22,415 nt of DNA from Thermoplasmata archaeon (GCA_019594305.1 JAFDTZ010000018.1:1-22415); one strand, 5' to 3'; positions 14,105 through 22,310 are shown, numbered from the stretch's first letter. Numbers and translations: made by a program. Notes: generated from the sequence alone by a model not told the origin.

Positions 14105-14812
14105 ATGGATGAAGAGATAGTGGAAAAGATATCGACGGGTATAGAAGGTTTGGACGAGATGTTGAACGGTGGAGTACCAAAAGGTCACGTCTTCACCGTT
14201 CTTGGTACATTCGGTACCGGTAAGACAACTCTCGCACTTCAGTATATATGGGAGGGTGTGAAAAGTGGAGATAAGTGCATCTTCATATCTCTCGAGGAGG
14301 AGAAGGACGAGATAATAAGGACCGGTCGCTCCTACGGTTGGGATTTCGAACCCTATATCAATGAAGGCAAGATAGTGATCGAGAAACTCAGTCCCGCCGA
14401 TGCAGATGCTACTATCAACAAGTTAAAGAGCGACTTACCCGAATTTATCAAGGATTTCGGGGCCGACCGCATAGTTATCGATTCCGTATCACTTCTAAAT
14501 ATGCTGTCCGACAAACCTCGTGAAAAAAGGGAGCGGTTGTTCGAACTATCTCAGATGGTGAAACAGGAAAAAGCGACTACGCTGCTTACCGCCGAGGTTA
14601 AGGATGACAACCCCACAAGCTCTAGAGACGGCCTGGTGGAGTATACTGCCGACGGAGTGATAGTACTCAGGTACGACCAGTCCCACAACAAAGAAGTTCA
14701 GATGAGCATCCAGGTGATCAAGATGCGCAGGATCGAGCACTCTCGTAAGATCAAACCCTATGAGATCACCAACCGTGGGTTGAACGTGCAGACAGCGGGC
14801 GAAGTGTTTTGA
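14105..14812 (+). CDS. KaiC-like single-domain ATPase
   Basis: 235 residues, one KaiC/RadA-type domain. 'KISTGIEGLDEMLNGGVPKGHV' opens the fold in two runs. Walker A is GTFGTGKT (34-41). The catalytic glutamates are in 'ISLEEEKDEI' (E64-E66). Walker B is 'DRIVIDSVSLL' with D126, and 'VIKMRRIEHSRKIKPYEI' is the usual family ending. It should bind and hydrolyse ATP. Archaeal single-domain KaiC relatives are linked to signalling, motility or DNA transactions, but none is demonstrated here. AGGTGA lies four bases before the ATG, inside the end of the previous gene. With the degenerate neighbour it probably forms a hetero-oligomer, and it is followed 16 bases later by fen1. Confidence 0.85.
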   Translation: MDEEIVEKISTGIEGLDEMLNGGVPKGHVFTVLGTFGTGKTTLALQYIWEGVKSGDKCIFISLEEEKDEIIRTGRSYGWDFEPYINEGKIVIEKLSPADADATINKLKSDLPEFIKDFGADRIVIDSVSLLNMLSDKPREKRERLFELSQMVKQEKATTLLTAEVKDDNPTSSRDGLVEYTADGVIVLRYDQSHNKEVQMSIQVIKMRRIEHSRKIKPYEITNRGLNVQTAGEVF

Positions 14813-14828
14813 CGGGCCGGAGGTTAAC

Positions 14829-15848
14829 ATGGGTGTAGTACTGAACGATATTATCGTGTCTCGTGAGATAGGCATGGATGACCTCAAGGGCCATGTGATC
14901 GCCATAGACGCCTATAACATAATCTACCAGTTCCTTGCCAGTATCAGGCAACGGGACGGTAAGCCCTTGGTGGATTCAAAAGGCCGTGTAACCTCTCATC
15001 TATCCGGTCTCCTTTACCGGAATGCAAATCTGATGGCGGCGGGTATCAAACCGGTTTATGTCTTCGACGGAAAACCGGATATAATGAAGGAAGGAACTCT
15101 GGAAAAGCGAAAGGAACGCAAGATAGAAGCCCGTAACGAGTACGAGAGGGCCTTGGAAGAAGGCGATATGGAAAAGGCGAGGACGAAGGCGATGCAGACC
15201 TCGAGGATGACCAACGAGATAATCGACAGCAGCGACCGCCTTTTGGACCTCATGGGCATCCCAAGGGTGTACGCACCCGGAGAAGGCGAGAGCCAGGCGG
15301 CCTTTCTTGCAAGGTCCGAAGACGCATGGGCTGTAGGCAGCCAGGATATCGACTCCCTGCTTTGCGGTGCACCCCGATTGGTGAGGAACCTCACGATAAC
15401 TGGCAGGAGGAAGCTCCCGGGGAGGAACGAGTACAAGCAGGTACAACCCGAGCTGATATTGCTGGAAGAAACTTTGGATGAACACGGTATAACGCGGGAG
15501 CAATTGGTGGATATCGCCATACTGTGTGGTACGGACTACAACGAAGGGGTCAAGGGCATAGGTCCGAAAAGGGGTTTGAAGTACGTCAAGAAACACGGCT
15601 CACTGGAGGGTGTCCTGGAGGCCAGGGGTGAAGAAGTGGGTAACTACGAATCCATCAGGGAGCTTTTTCTCAAACCCGATGTGACGAGGGATTACCATAT
15701 ACGTTTCAAGTCCCCACGCATCCAGGAGATACGAACATTCCTGTGCGACGAGCATGATTTTACCCTGGAACGGATGGAGTCCGTATTCCATAAACTTTCG
15801 GAAATATCCGAAAAAAACAAGCAATCTTCTTTGTTTTCATTCTCCTAG
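14829..15848 (+). CDS. fen: Flap endonuclease 1 (FEN1)
   Basis: 339 residues, the usual archaeal length. The metal-binding acidic residues are all present: D27 ('IAIDAYN'), the Asp of 'VFDGKPD', the glutamates of 'GEGESQAAFL', the aspartates of 'GSQDIDSLL' and the Asp of 'CGTDYNEGVKGIG'. The helix-hairpin-helix 'GVKGIGPKRGLKYVKKHG' binds DNA. The last residues 'KQSSLFSFS' form a PCNA-interacting peptide (QxxLxxF). It removes 5' flaps during Okazaki fragment maturation and repair. A strong ribosome-binding site GGAGGT (14819-14824) lies four bases before the ATG. It probably shares the transcript of the two KaiC-like genes. Its TAG stop shares the CTAG with that of the convergent polC. Confidence 0.96.
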   Translation: MGVVLNDIIVSREIGMDDLKGHVIAIDAYNIIYQFLASIRQRDGKPLVDSKGRVTSHLSGLLYRNANLMAAGIKPVYVFDGKPDIMKEGTLEKRKERKIEARNEYERALEEGDMEKARTKAMQTSRMTNEIIDSSDRLLDLMGIPRVYAPGEGESQAAFLARSEDAWAVGSQDIDSLLCGAPRLVRNLTITGRRKLPGRNEYKQVQPELILLEETLDEHGITREQLVDIAILCGTDYNEGVKGIGPKRGLKYVKKHGSLEGVLEARGEEVGNYESIRELFLKPDVTRDYHIRFKSPRIQEIRTFLCDEHDFTLERMESVFHKLSEISEKNKQSSLFSFS

Positions 15849-18800
15849 CAGAACTCGTCCAACCTAGGCGTGCTCACTTTATCATTCTCGAAGAGGGAAT
15901 CTATCTGGTCACTTATCTGCTGTACCCTCTGCTGCAGGTAAATCGGCAGGTCGAATCTTCTGGTAAGGTCCAGGGACGTATCCAGGTATTTTTTAACGCC
16001 TCCTTTATGTACGGTAAGCGTAAGATTACCTCCACAATCACATTTACCGGCCATGGGCGGTCTTCTGTACTTCTTGTTGCATTTTGTACATCTGGTGGTT
16101 TGTACGCAGAATTTGTTCAGGTTTCCCATCATATCCGGTATGAAATGATCCTCGATTACGCGACATACGACATCCGTGGCATCCACGGCACGGATTAGAT
16201 GGGCCACCTTTATCTGTGCCTCCATCTTCTCCGTCATCTTACCCAGTAGTGTGTAACGACTCTCTATGGGTCCCATTGAAATATTCGAAGTATCGTGGGT
16301 ATACCCGAAACCCTCGTACTGCCCCTCGGTACCAAGCCTTGCCTTTACTGTTTCCATAATATCCGAAACTTCTTTGGGATCTGAATACTCCATGGCTTTC
16401 CAGTAAAATTCCAAGGGATATCTCCACAGGCTGTCCACGTTGTGTGCTTCTTCGTCTATCTCATCGGGGTTTATCCTGGTGGTTAGCACAAGTGGTGCAT
16501 CCATTAGCCCGCCTCTTTTTTCAGGTAAAAACTCACGTGAAAAATTGAGAAGACCGTCCAGGAGTAGCATCACGCAGTCCTCGTCTCCGTCGCAGTTTCT
16601 CCTTTTGGACGCATGGAAGTAAGGATGTGCGTAACAAGCCCTGCCTCTTTGGTAGCCTATCAGTCTTCCCAGTACACCACCGGAAGTATGGGGTGCCAAG
16701 CCCACTACTAAATGTCCGATGAGGTCATCTGCACTTCGGGCACGATAGAAAGGCTCCAAACCGTAGTATTTCTCTAAAAGGTCGTCCACGAATTTAGCTA
16801 CCTGCATCAGGTACCTCCCGGCATTTTTAGATGCGATTATGTCCTGGGTTTTTAATTCCACTACCTGTTCTTCGTTTTCCAATTTATCTCCGTGGATGTC
16901 TTTTGTATATCCCAGTTCCTTTAAACGAGCCAAATCACAGCCTATCTCTCTAGGCTTGAAATGGGTCAAAGGCAGATCCGTCATGTCGAAACGGCTTGTC
17001 CCGTCTTTGAAAACAAAGATCCCGTGTTTTTTCCTCAAGATGCCTTTTTCCAGGGCCTCAGGTACCTTATTCTTCGTTATCAGTCCCTTAACACCTTTTA
17101 TCTTCTGTACATTACCCCCCTCTCCCAAGGTGATCAGAGCCTGGCGGTATATAGCCTGCATAGGTATCTTCTGTTTCTTCGGAGGGTCGATGATCTCACT
17201 CCGACCACCGCATGAACATCTTATCTGCGCTCCTCTTTTACCGCACGTGGTGCATCTCAATGCACTCACGTCTACCTCTATAATACCCGCTTCCACAGCC
17301 TTTTCTATCAACCTCTGGTTGGTACCGGCTTCACCAACGGGAAACAGAACGTGGACTGCGGGCGACATGGCCCTTTCCTTAGCTTTCTCAGGTCTCGCCA
17401 TCCTGGCACCTATGGCCACAGGACCTTTAGATCGTATATGGACCCCGCACAACTCCGACAGATATCTGAATACGTCCTCTTCATCATTGTCGCCGTTCTC
17501 TGCCAATGTTACAGGATCAAGGCCCAGGGTGAAGAGAAGTGGCAGATGATCACGGAACTCTATTTTACCATCTCTCAACCCATGAGGTATTCCGATATCC
17601 TCGGCGATCCTCTTCACATCGCTGTCATTATCTACCAGCAGAGAATCTCCCGGTGAGCCGTGTTCCGCTATCCAATCTCTTAACTTAACGATATCCCCTT
17701 TGTTTACATAATCCCAGAAATATATATATTTAGGGTGTAACGGGACACCTTTTTCACTACATAATTCCACCGCTTTCTCACCGTCTATCTCATCTTCCCC
17801 TATCTCTGTTTCCGCCTCCTGCACCCACCATTCGTGGCAGTAAGCCCCAGGTACCAAAAGATGGTTATTCTCCACAAACTCACCGTAGGGTATCAATATC
17901 TCTCCCAGATCGATTATCTCCTTCAAACTTTCTTTTACTCGTAGAGCTTCTTCAAGTTCGTTTATTCGCCTAACCGAACCGTTGTTTAACAGTACCGTAG
18001 GTCCCTCGATGGAATCACATGGCGTGACCGCCCCGGCCTTTCCGGGACGTTCTATTTTTAACTGAGTTCCCACTGCCATGAATTCCCCTGAAAGTATCAT
18101 GGTCGCCGGGTTAACCGCTATGGCCGCCAGTCCGGTTGTTCTCGCCCGGCCGTATCGCAAGCGCAGTCCGCCCTTTTGCATGGGATGCCCAAAGACCGGT
18201 CTGCCGGCTATGGTTTCCTTGATATATTTATGGTTGGGCTCTATACCCACTTTACCCTCTTCCTTACCGTCACTCTTTTTACCGGATGCATATTTTTTTA
18301 TGTATTCGTCGAGGAATTCCCAGCCCCCTATATCCAGCCTATCCACATATTTTTTAAGTTTCTTCGCTTTAAGGCACATCCCCTCGGCAATCACCAGGCA
18401 CGCACCACCTCTCAAACGGTTTGTGTTAACTCTTGGAAGGTCACGGTTACCGGATATCTCCTCGCTCTCGGTACCCTCCCCACTTATACTTACGGGACAG
18501 CCTGAGATGATCAAATCGATCTCATCGGCTGACGGAGTGTACTGAAGGTTCTTCGATCTTTTGTAAAGCGGTATCTCTTCCTTGAAACGCTGTATCTCAC
18601 CGAATTCAGCTTTGAAATCGCCTATACCCAGTTTATGCCTGACCACGTCGGCTATCAAAACGCTCATAGCCTGACCGGTACCACCCGCCGAGCGTATCGG
18701 TCCGGCGAAAGAGAGTTCAACGTAATCCGTGCCATCACTGTTCTTCCTTATCTCTACAGCGCCTATACCTTCCAAAGGCGCTACAAGAATACCTTCGGTC

Positions 18801-19165
18801 AGTACTGCAAGGCCCACCCTGATAGCCGAGTCCAAACGTTCTCTCAAGCTGCCTTCCGGTCGCATCGCCACTTCTTCGGCTATAAACAGTGAAACCTCTT
18901 CCCTCTCATGGTCCTTGCTAAGCTCCCTGATCCTCTCTGCTATGTTTTCTACACCTGTAAGTTCTTCAGCACGTTTTGCAAGATCTTCCGCCTTTGGTAT
19001 CTCAACCCTAGTGGTGGGGTCGTATCCCTTTTTCCTAGCGGCTTCTGCTATGGAATAACATAGTTCGGCACCCTTTTCGAGCTCCTTGAAGTAACGTGCC
19101 ATGTCGTCGGAATAGACTAGTTCGGGCGAGGGTACCCCTCCTGTTTTACTCAATTTGTATCCCAT
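15845..19165 (-). CDS. polC: DNA polymerase II (PolD) large catalytic subunit DP2
   Basis: 1106 residues, within the range of archaeal DP2. This is the polymerising subunit of PolD, the replicative polymerase of most archaea outside Thermoproteota. The catalytic aspartates D859 and D861 lie in 'KRRNCDGDEDCVMLLLDGLL', and 'TTRINPDEIDEEAHNVD' follows. Zinc sites are 'CTTCGKRGAQIRCSCGG' (~635-655) and a second near 1018-1045 with 'CTKCNKKYRRPP' and 'KCDCGG'. The very end 'STPRLDEFC' resembles the C-terminal PCNA-binding tail of DP2. No intein interrupts the usual sites. The small exonuclease subunit DP1 is not in this window. The start at 19165 fits a TATA box near 19193-19206 and a leader of about ten bases; ATG at codon 22 is an alternative. 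Confidence 0.97.
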   Translation of the reverse strand: MGYKLSKTGGVPSPELVYSDDMARYFKELEKGAELCYSIAEAARKKGYDPTTRVEIPKAEDLAKRAEELTGVENIAERIRELSKDHEREEVSLFIAEEVAMRPEGSLRERLDSAIRVGLAVLTEGILVAPLEGIGAVEIRKNSDGTDYVELSFAGPIRSAGGTGQAMSVLIADVVRHKLGIGDFKAEFGEIQRFKEEIPLYKRSKNLQYTPSADEIDLIISGCPVSISGEGTESEEISGNRDLPRVNTNRLRGGACLVIAEGMCLKAKKLKKYVDRLDIGGWEFLDEYIKKYASGKKSDGKEEGKVGIEPNHKYIKETIAGRPVFGHPMQKGGLRLRYGRARTTGLAAIAVNPATMILSGEFMAVGTQLKIERPGKAGAVTPCDSIEGPTVLLNNGSVRRINELEEALRVKESLKEIIDLGEILIPYGEFVENNHLLVPGAYCHEWWVQEAETEIGEDEIDGEKAVELCSEKGVPLHPKYIYFWDYVNKGDIVKLRDWIAEHGSPGDSLLVDNDSDVKRIAEDIGIPHGLRDGKIEFRDHLPLLFTLGLDPVTLAENGDNDEEDVFRYLSELCGVHIRSKGPVAIGARMARPEKAKERAMSPAVHVLFPVGEAGTNQRLIEKAVEAGIIEVDVSALRCTTCGKRGAQIRCSCGGRSEIIDPPKKQKIPMQAIYRQALITLGEGGNVQKIKGVKGLITKNKVPEALEKGILRKKHGIFVFKDGTSRFDMTDLPLTHFKPREIGCDLARLKELGYTKDIHGDKLENEEQVVELKTQDIIASKNAGRYLMQVAKFVDDLLEKYYGLEPFYRARSADDLIGHLVVGLAPHTSGGVLGRLIGYQRGRACYAHPYFHASKRRNCDGDEDCVMLLLDGLLNFSREFLPEKRGGLMDAPLVLTTRINPDEIDEEAHNVDSLWRYPLEFYWKAMEYSDPKEVSDIMETVKARLGTEGQYEGFGYTHDTSNISMGPIESRYTLLGKMTEKMEAQIKVAHLIRAVDATDVVCRVIEDHFIPDMMGNLNKFCVQTTRCTKCNKKYRRPPMAGKCDCGGNLTLTVHKGGVKKYLDTSLDLTRRFDLPIYLQQRVQQISDQIDSLFENDKVSTPRLDEFC

Positions 19166-19192
19166 CCATTAGGTTGTTGACCCTTATCTGCG

Positions 19193-19206
19193 AGGTATTA
19201 ATTAAG
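19193..19206 (-). promoter_or_regulatory. TATA box of polC
   Basis: The minus strand reads CTTAATTAATACC, about 30 bases before the ATG at 19165. This lets polC be transcribed separately from the upstream aminotransferase gene, which ends at 19231. Confidence 0.4.
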
Positions 19207-19230
19207 TTTACTGGTTTAGGTTATATTCTA

Positions 19231-20478
19231 TTATGGTGTGATGATACTTTCTTCTATCTTCTCACCTTTATTTTCGTCTATCTCATGCTGGATTACCTTT
19301 GCCAACCGCTTAATACCCTCGACTATCTCTTCCTCCGAAGAGTGGGTGAAGTTCAACCGCATGGTGTTGTATCCTTCGTCCTCAACGAAAAATGCATCGC
19401 CCACAACATAGGCAACATTCTTTTCGATGGCCTTGGGAAACATCTCTCTAGTATTGACGTATTCCGGAAGTATAGCCCAAACGAACATACCTCCTTCCGG
19501 CCGGTTCCACTTTACCTCCTTGGGAAAATATTGTTCCATAGCATCCAACATTGTCAAACGCTTACGGTTGTAGAGTTCCTTTATGTAGTCGATGTGCTCG
19601 TAAAGAGTGCCTTCGGAAACGTACTTGTATGCAACGTACTGCCCGAAGGGATTGGTACACAGGTCAGATGATTGTTTAGCGATGACGAGCTGATTTATTA
19701 TATCCTCGGGTCCCGTGACCCAGGCTATTCTGAATCCGGGTGCCAGTATCTTGGAGAAGGTTTGCATGCGCAGTACGTGTCCGTCCTTGTCCAAGCTCAT
19801 TATATGGGGCATCGCCTCCCCCTCGTACCGTAGGTAAGAATATGGTGAATCTTCCACAATCATCATATCGTATTTGTCGGCGATCTCTAGAAGTCTTTTT
19901 CTGTTCTCCGCGGGTATGGTAACCCCCGAAGGATTCTGGAAGGTGGGTACCACATAGATGAACTTGGGCCTGCAGTCCAGTCTGATCAATTCTTCCAACT
20001 TTTTATCCAGTTCGTCCATGTCCATACCTTTGTCCCCTACGGTGACGGTCTTCATGTCCGCTTGGAACGCTCTGAAGGCACCGGTGGCACCAAGATAGGT
20101 AGGTGAACCGACTATTACCGTGTCTCCCGGGTCAAGGAATACTTTACTTATGAGGTCCAAAGCCTGCTGTGATCCGTGGGTTATCAAAATATTCTTCCTA
20201 TCCACCTTTATCCCACGGTCTCTCATATGTGCGGCAAGTGCATCTCTTAAAGGTCTGATACCTTCTGTCGCACCGTACTGTAGAACTTTTTCGCAAGAAT
20301 CGTCTAAAAGCTCGTTAATTATCTTTCTTGTAGCATCTACGGGAAATGCCTTCGGATTCGGTAATCCTCCTGCAAAAGATATAATTCCGGGTTTCTGGGT
20401 TAATTTCAAAAGTTCCCTTATCTCCGATGCTTTCATCTCCTTGGCCCTTCTCGACATTATGTTTTTACAGTCCACCAT
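19231..20478 (-). CDS. PLP-dependent aminotransferase, class I/II (LysN/2-aminoadipate-type, PLP fold type I)
   Basis: 415 residues. The fold type I signatures are present: 'ISFAGGLPNPKAFPVD', 'LQYGATEGIRPLRDALAAHM', 'FQNPSGVTIP' (N182), 'VEDSPYSYLRY' (D210), the PLP lysine in 'QTFSKILAPGFRIAWV' (K243), and 'MRLNFTHSSEEEI' with the carboxylate-binding Arg. This set is typical of the LysN, ARO8 and MocR-C-terminal group, which transfers amino groups from 2-aminoadipate, branched-chain, aromatic or methionine-like amino acids. The substrate cannot be fixed from sequence. The ATG at 20478 is preferred; in-frame codons back to 20580 overlap the ferredoxin gene, and ATG at 20457 is another option. 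It follows the ferredoxin gene by 58 bases. Confidence 0.88.
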   Translation of the reverse strand: MVDCKNIMSRRAKEMKASEIRELLKLTQKPGIISFAGGLPNPKAFPVDATRKIINELLDDSCEKVLQYGATEGIRPLRDALAAHMRDRGIKVDRKNILITHGSQQALDLISKVFLDPGDTVIVGSPTYLGATGAFRAFQADMKTVTVGDKGMDMDELDKKLEELIRLDCRPKFIYVVPTFQNPSGVTIPAENRKRLLEIADKYDMMIVEDSPYSYLRYEGEAMPHIMSLDKDGHVLRMQTFSKILAPGFRIAWVTGPEDIINQLVIAKQSSDLCTNPFGQYVAYKYVSEGTLYEHIDYIKELYNRKRLTMLDAMEQYFPKEVKWNRPEGGMFVWAILPEYVNTREMFPKAIEKNVAYVVGDAFFVEDEGYNTMRLNFTHSSEEEIVEGIKRLAKVIQHEIDENKGEKIEESIITP

Positions 20479-20536
20479 TATATCTACCGTAAGGCCGATA
20501 GGGGCTTTCGGTATTATCTTTTTCGGTGGTGCCGGC

Positions 20537-20716
20537 CTACTTTCCTGGGCAGGACAGGGCATCAACGGGACATACTGCAACGCAGTCGCCTATACCCTCG
20601 CATTTGTCAGCATATACTTGAACAAAATCTCCTTCGAGATACAAGGCATCTACGGGGCAGGCGTCCACGCATAGTCCACAGGCTATGCACGCATCTTCAT
20701 CTATTTTGACTACCAT
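20537..20716 (-). CDS. Small ferredoxin with one complete and one altered cluster motif
   Basis: 59 residues of the bacterial 2[4Fe-4S] ferredoxin fold. The first motif 'CIACGLCVDACP' is complete (CxxCxxCxxxCP). The second reads 'CEGIGDCVAVCP': Ile replaces the second cysteine, which predicts a [3Fe-4S] or lost cluster at that site. It is a cytoplasmic electron carrier. The ATG at 20716 has GGGTGATT a few bases upstream; an in-frame GTG at 20725 lies within that region. A TATA box at about 20746-20756 precedes it. The aminotransferase gene follows, perhaps on the same transcript, but no redox chemistry is expected of that enzyme, so the pairing may be incidental. Confidence 0.88.
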   Translation of the reverse strand: MVVKIDEDACIACGLCVDACPVDALYLEGDFVQVYADKCEGIGDCVAVCPVDALSCPGK

Positions 20717-20745
20717 TTTAATCACCCGGAATATCTTCTGTTTCG

Positions 20746-20756
20746 TATATACAATT
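20746..20756 (-). promoter_or_regulatory. TATA box of the ferredoxin gene
   Basis: The minus strand reads TTGTATATACG, roughly 30-35 bases before the ATG at 20716. It is divergent from the cyuA-side promoter, with the twin palindromes (20772-20806) lying between them. Confidence 0.45.
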
Positions 20757-20771
20757 TTCCCATGACCGGCG

Positions 20772-20806
20772 GAACCCCGGGTTCACTTCCGATAACCCGA
20801 CGGGTT
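20772..20806. repeat. Two adjacent palindromes with AACCC...GGGTT cores
   Basis: Site 1 is GAACCCCGGGTTC (20772-20784), with perfect 6-bp arms around base 20778. Site 2 is AACCCGACGGGTT (20794-20806), with perfect 6-bp arms around base 20800. The centres are 22 bp apart, about two helical turns, so both would face the same side of the DNA. They lie between the divergent TATA boxes of the ferredoxin and cyuA transcripts, as expected for a dimeric regulator's operator. Confidence 0.65.
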
Positions 20807-20817
20807 CGAACACTAAG

Positions 20818-20840
20818 TTTTTATAAACATCTTTTATAAC
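20818..20840 (+). promoter_or_regulatory. TATA boxes of the small-ORF/cyuA operon
   Basis: TTTTTATAAAC (20818-20828) and CTTTTATAAC (20831-20840) are two close TATA-like boxes. They would start transcription around 20848-20865, leaving a leader of about 35-50 bases before the ATG at 20899. Confidence 0.45.
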
Positions 20841-20898
20841 TTCCCGTTAACAAAACACGCCCATAATATGTCGGGCGGAGTTGACCCAGGTGAACACT

Positions 20899-21015
20899 AT
20901 GATGAAGAAAAAAGGTGTGACATGCACAATCCACACATTGGCAGCGAAAGCGGTTAGCGGTGATCGCGTTACCGAGATACAGGATGCTAGCACGCAGGAA
21001 GGAGGGTTCCCATGA
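20899..21015 (+). CDS. Small ORF (38 codons) translationally coupled to the cysteine desulfidase gene
   Basis: 38 residues, beginning 'MMKKKGVTCTIHTLAAKAV' and ending 'TQEGGFP'. It has its own ribosome-binding site AGGTGA (20888-20893), five bases before the ATG. Its TGA overlaps the ATG of the next gene (ATGA). This arrangement is the same as for the coupled genes elsewhere in the window, so it is likely translated. It has one cysteine (residue 9), a basic N-terminus and no membrane helix. I do not recognise it. It may be a leader peptide coupling desulfidase translation, a small partner protein, or the remnant of a longer gene. Confidence 0.5.
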   Translation: MMKKKGVTCTIHTLAAKAVSGDRVTEIQDASTQEGGFP

Positions 21016-22283
21016 ATTTCTCGGAATACCTGGATGCTGAGTGGGTGCCCGCCCTGGGATGCACGGAGCCGGCCAGCATAGGGCTGGCCGCGGCAACCGC
21101 ATCGGCCCAGGCGTCGGGGTCTATCCGTGTCGTTAAAGTTCGCTGCAACCCACGGATATACAAGAATTGCTACGCCGTCGGCATCCCCTACTCCCGGGGC
21201 AAGATAGGAGGGCACTGGGCAGCCGCACTGGGCGCTCTTGCAGCCGACCCGTCCGTGGGCCTGGAGGTGTTTCGGCAGAACACACCGGAACGCATTGCCA
21301 CGGCCCAAGTTCTGATGGATGAAGGCTCGGTGACGATGGATGTCGACACCACACACCAGGAACTGTGGATCGACTGCCACGTGGAGCGTGAAAAAGGCTC
21401 GGGACGGGCGGTCATCGCCGGTGATCACACCTCGGTGATACGTATCCAACGGAACGGAAAGGTTTTACTTGGTGACGACGAAACAACCGTTAATCATTCC
21501 AATCATCACATCCGTAGACGTATAGCCGGCATGAAGATAGAGGAATTATTTGCGTTCCTTCGCACCATGACCGATGAGGATCGGGAACGGCTTGAAGAGG
21601 GTATCGCCCTCAACATGGCCATTGCAAGGCACGGTGAGAAATTATTTCCCGAGGATTTTGCTGTACGGGATGTCCATGATACCATAGGCAGGGCCGCACG
21701 TCTAGCATCCGGGGGCGTTTATGCCCGTATGTCCGGCGAGGATCTTTCAGTAATGTCCCTGGCAGGCTCGGGTAACAAGGGCATAACGACGACGGTGCCC
21801 CTGGTATTGTGGGCGGAAAAAATGGGTGCCAGCCGTAGGCGTATGCAGGAATCTCTAGCCCTGGGTGCCCTCATGACCTCCGCCACCACCCATCATCTGG
21901 GCACCCTATCTGCCATGTGCGGTTGCGCCAACGCTGCCGGTATAGGCCTGGCCGCCGGTCGTGTGTACATGGAAGGCGGTACCGAGGACGCAGTTTCCCG
22001 GGCGATCAACAACATGGTGGGTAACATAGCGGGTATCATCTGCGACGGCGCCAAGATAGGCTGTGGAATGAAAGCTCTTACCGCCGTGGACGCCGCCACA
22101 CGCTCCACCGAGCTAGCAATGGCGGGTATCGGCATCCCCGTAACCGACGGTATAGTGGGTTCCAGCCCCCATGAATCCTTGGCCAACCTCGGACGTATCG
22201 CACGAGGGGGTATGGCCGTCACCGATGATGAGATACTGGATATAATGCATTCAAAAAACCTTTCTCATACTCCTGACCCGTAA
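21012..22283 (+). CDS. cyuA: L-cysteine desulfidase / serine dehydratase alpha-like (CyuA/YhaM, UPF0597 family)
   Basis: 423 residues, the normal length. The N-terminal 'PALGCTEPASIGLAAA' is diagnostic of this family. Cysteines C17, C303 (or C305), C344 and C351 lie in 'GCTEPA', 'AMCGCANAAGIG' and 'CDGAKIGCGMK', the expected ligands for a [4Fe-4S] cluster. 'AGSGNKGITTTVPL' is another family motif. Relatives in Methanocaldococcus and Enterobacteriaceae break L-cysteine down to pyruvate, ammonia and sulfide without PLP. A good ribosome-binding site GGAGGG lies just upstream (21001-21006), and the ATG overlaps the stop of the small ORF. A related serine or threonine dehydratase role is possible. 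Twin palindromes before the operon suggest a regulator responding to cysteine or sulfide, which is inference. Confidence 0.92.
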   Translation: MNFSEYLDAEWVPALGCTEPASIGLAAATASAQASGSIRVVKVRCNPRIYKNCYAVGIPYSRGKIGGHWAAALGALAADPSVGLEVFRQNTPERIATAQVLMDEGSVTMDVDTTHQELWIDCHVEREKGSGRAVIAGDHTSVIRIQRNGKVLLGDDETTVNHSNHHIRRRIAGMKIEELFAFLRTMTDEDRERLEEGIALNMAIARHGEKLFPEDFAVRDVHDTIGRAARLASGGVYARMSGEDLSVMSLAGSGNKGITTTVPLVLWAEKMGASRRRMQESLALGALMTSATTHHLGTLSAMCGCANAAGIGLAAGRVYMEGGTEDAVSRAINNMVGNIAGIICDGAKIGCGMKALTAVDAATRSTELAMAGIGIPVTDGIVGSSPHESLANLGRIARGGMAVTDDEILDIMHSKNLSHTPDP

Positions 22284-22310
22284 GTATGATATAATCGTGA
22301 TCGAACACAT

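Noticed and set aside
16500..16700. Possible intein in the PolD large subunit near the catalytic aspartates
   Set aside because: The DP2 sequence runs continuously through the NCDGDEDC region without an insert, and total length is normal.
16839..17549. 236-codon plus-strand frame opposite polC
   Set aside because: It is antisense to the conserved DP2 sequence, with a low-complexity Ser/Pro-rich translation typical of a shadow frame.
20794..20816. GGGTTCGAAC resembling a tRNA T-arm
   Set aside because: The 5-base stems that should flank the TTCGAA loop do not pair, and no acceptor, D or anticodon arm can be formed around it. The motif is better explained by the palindrome.
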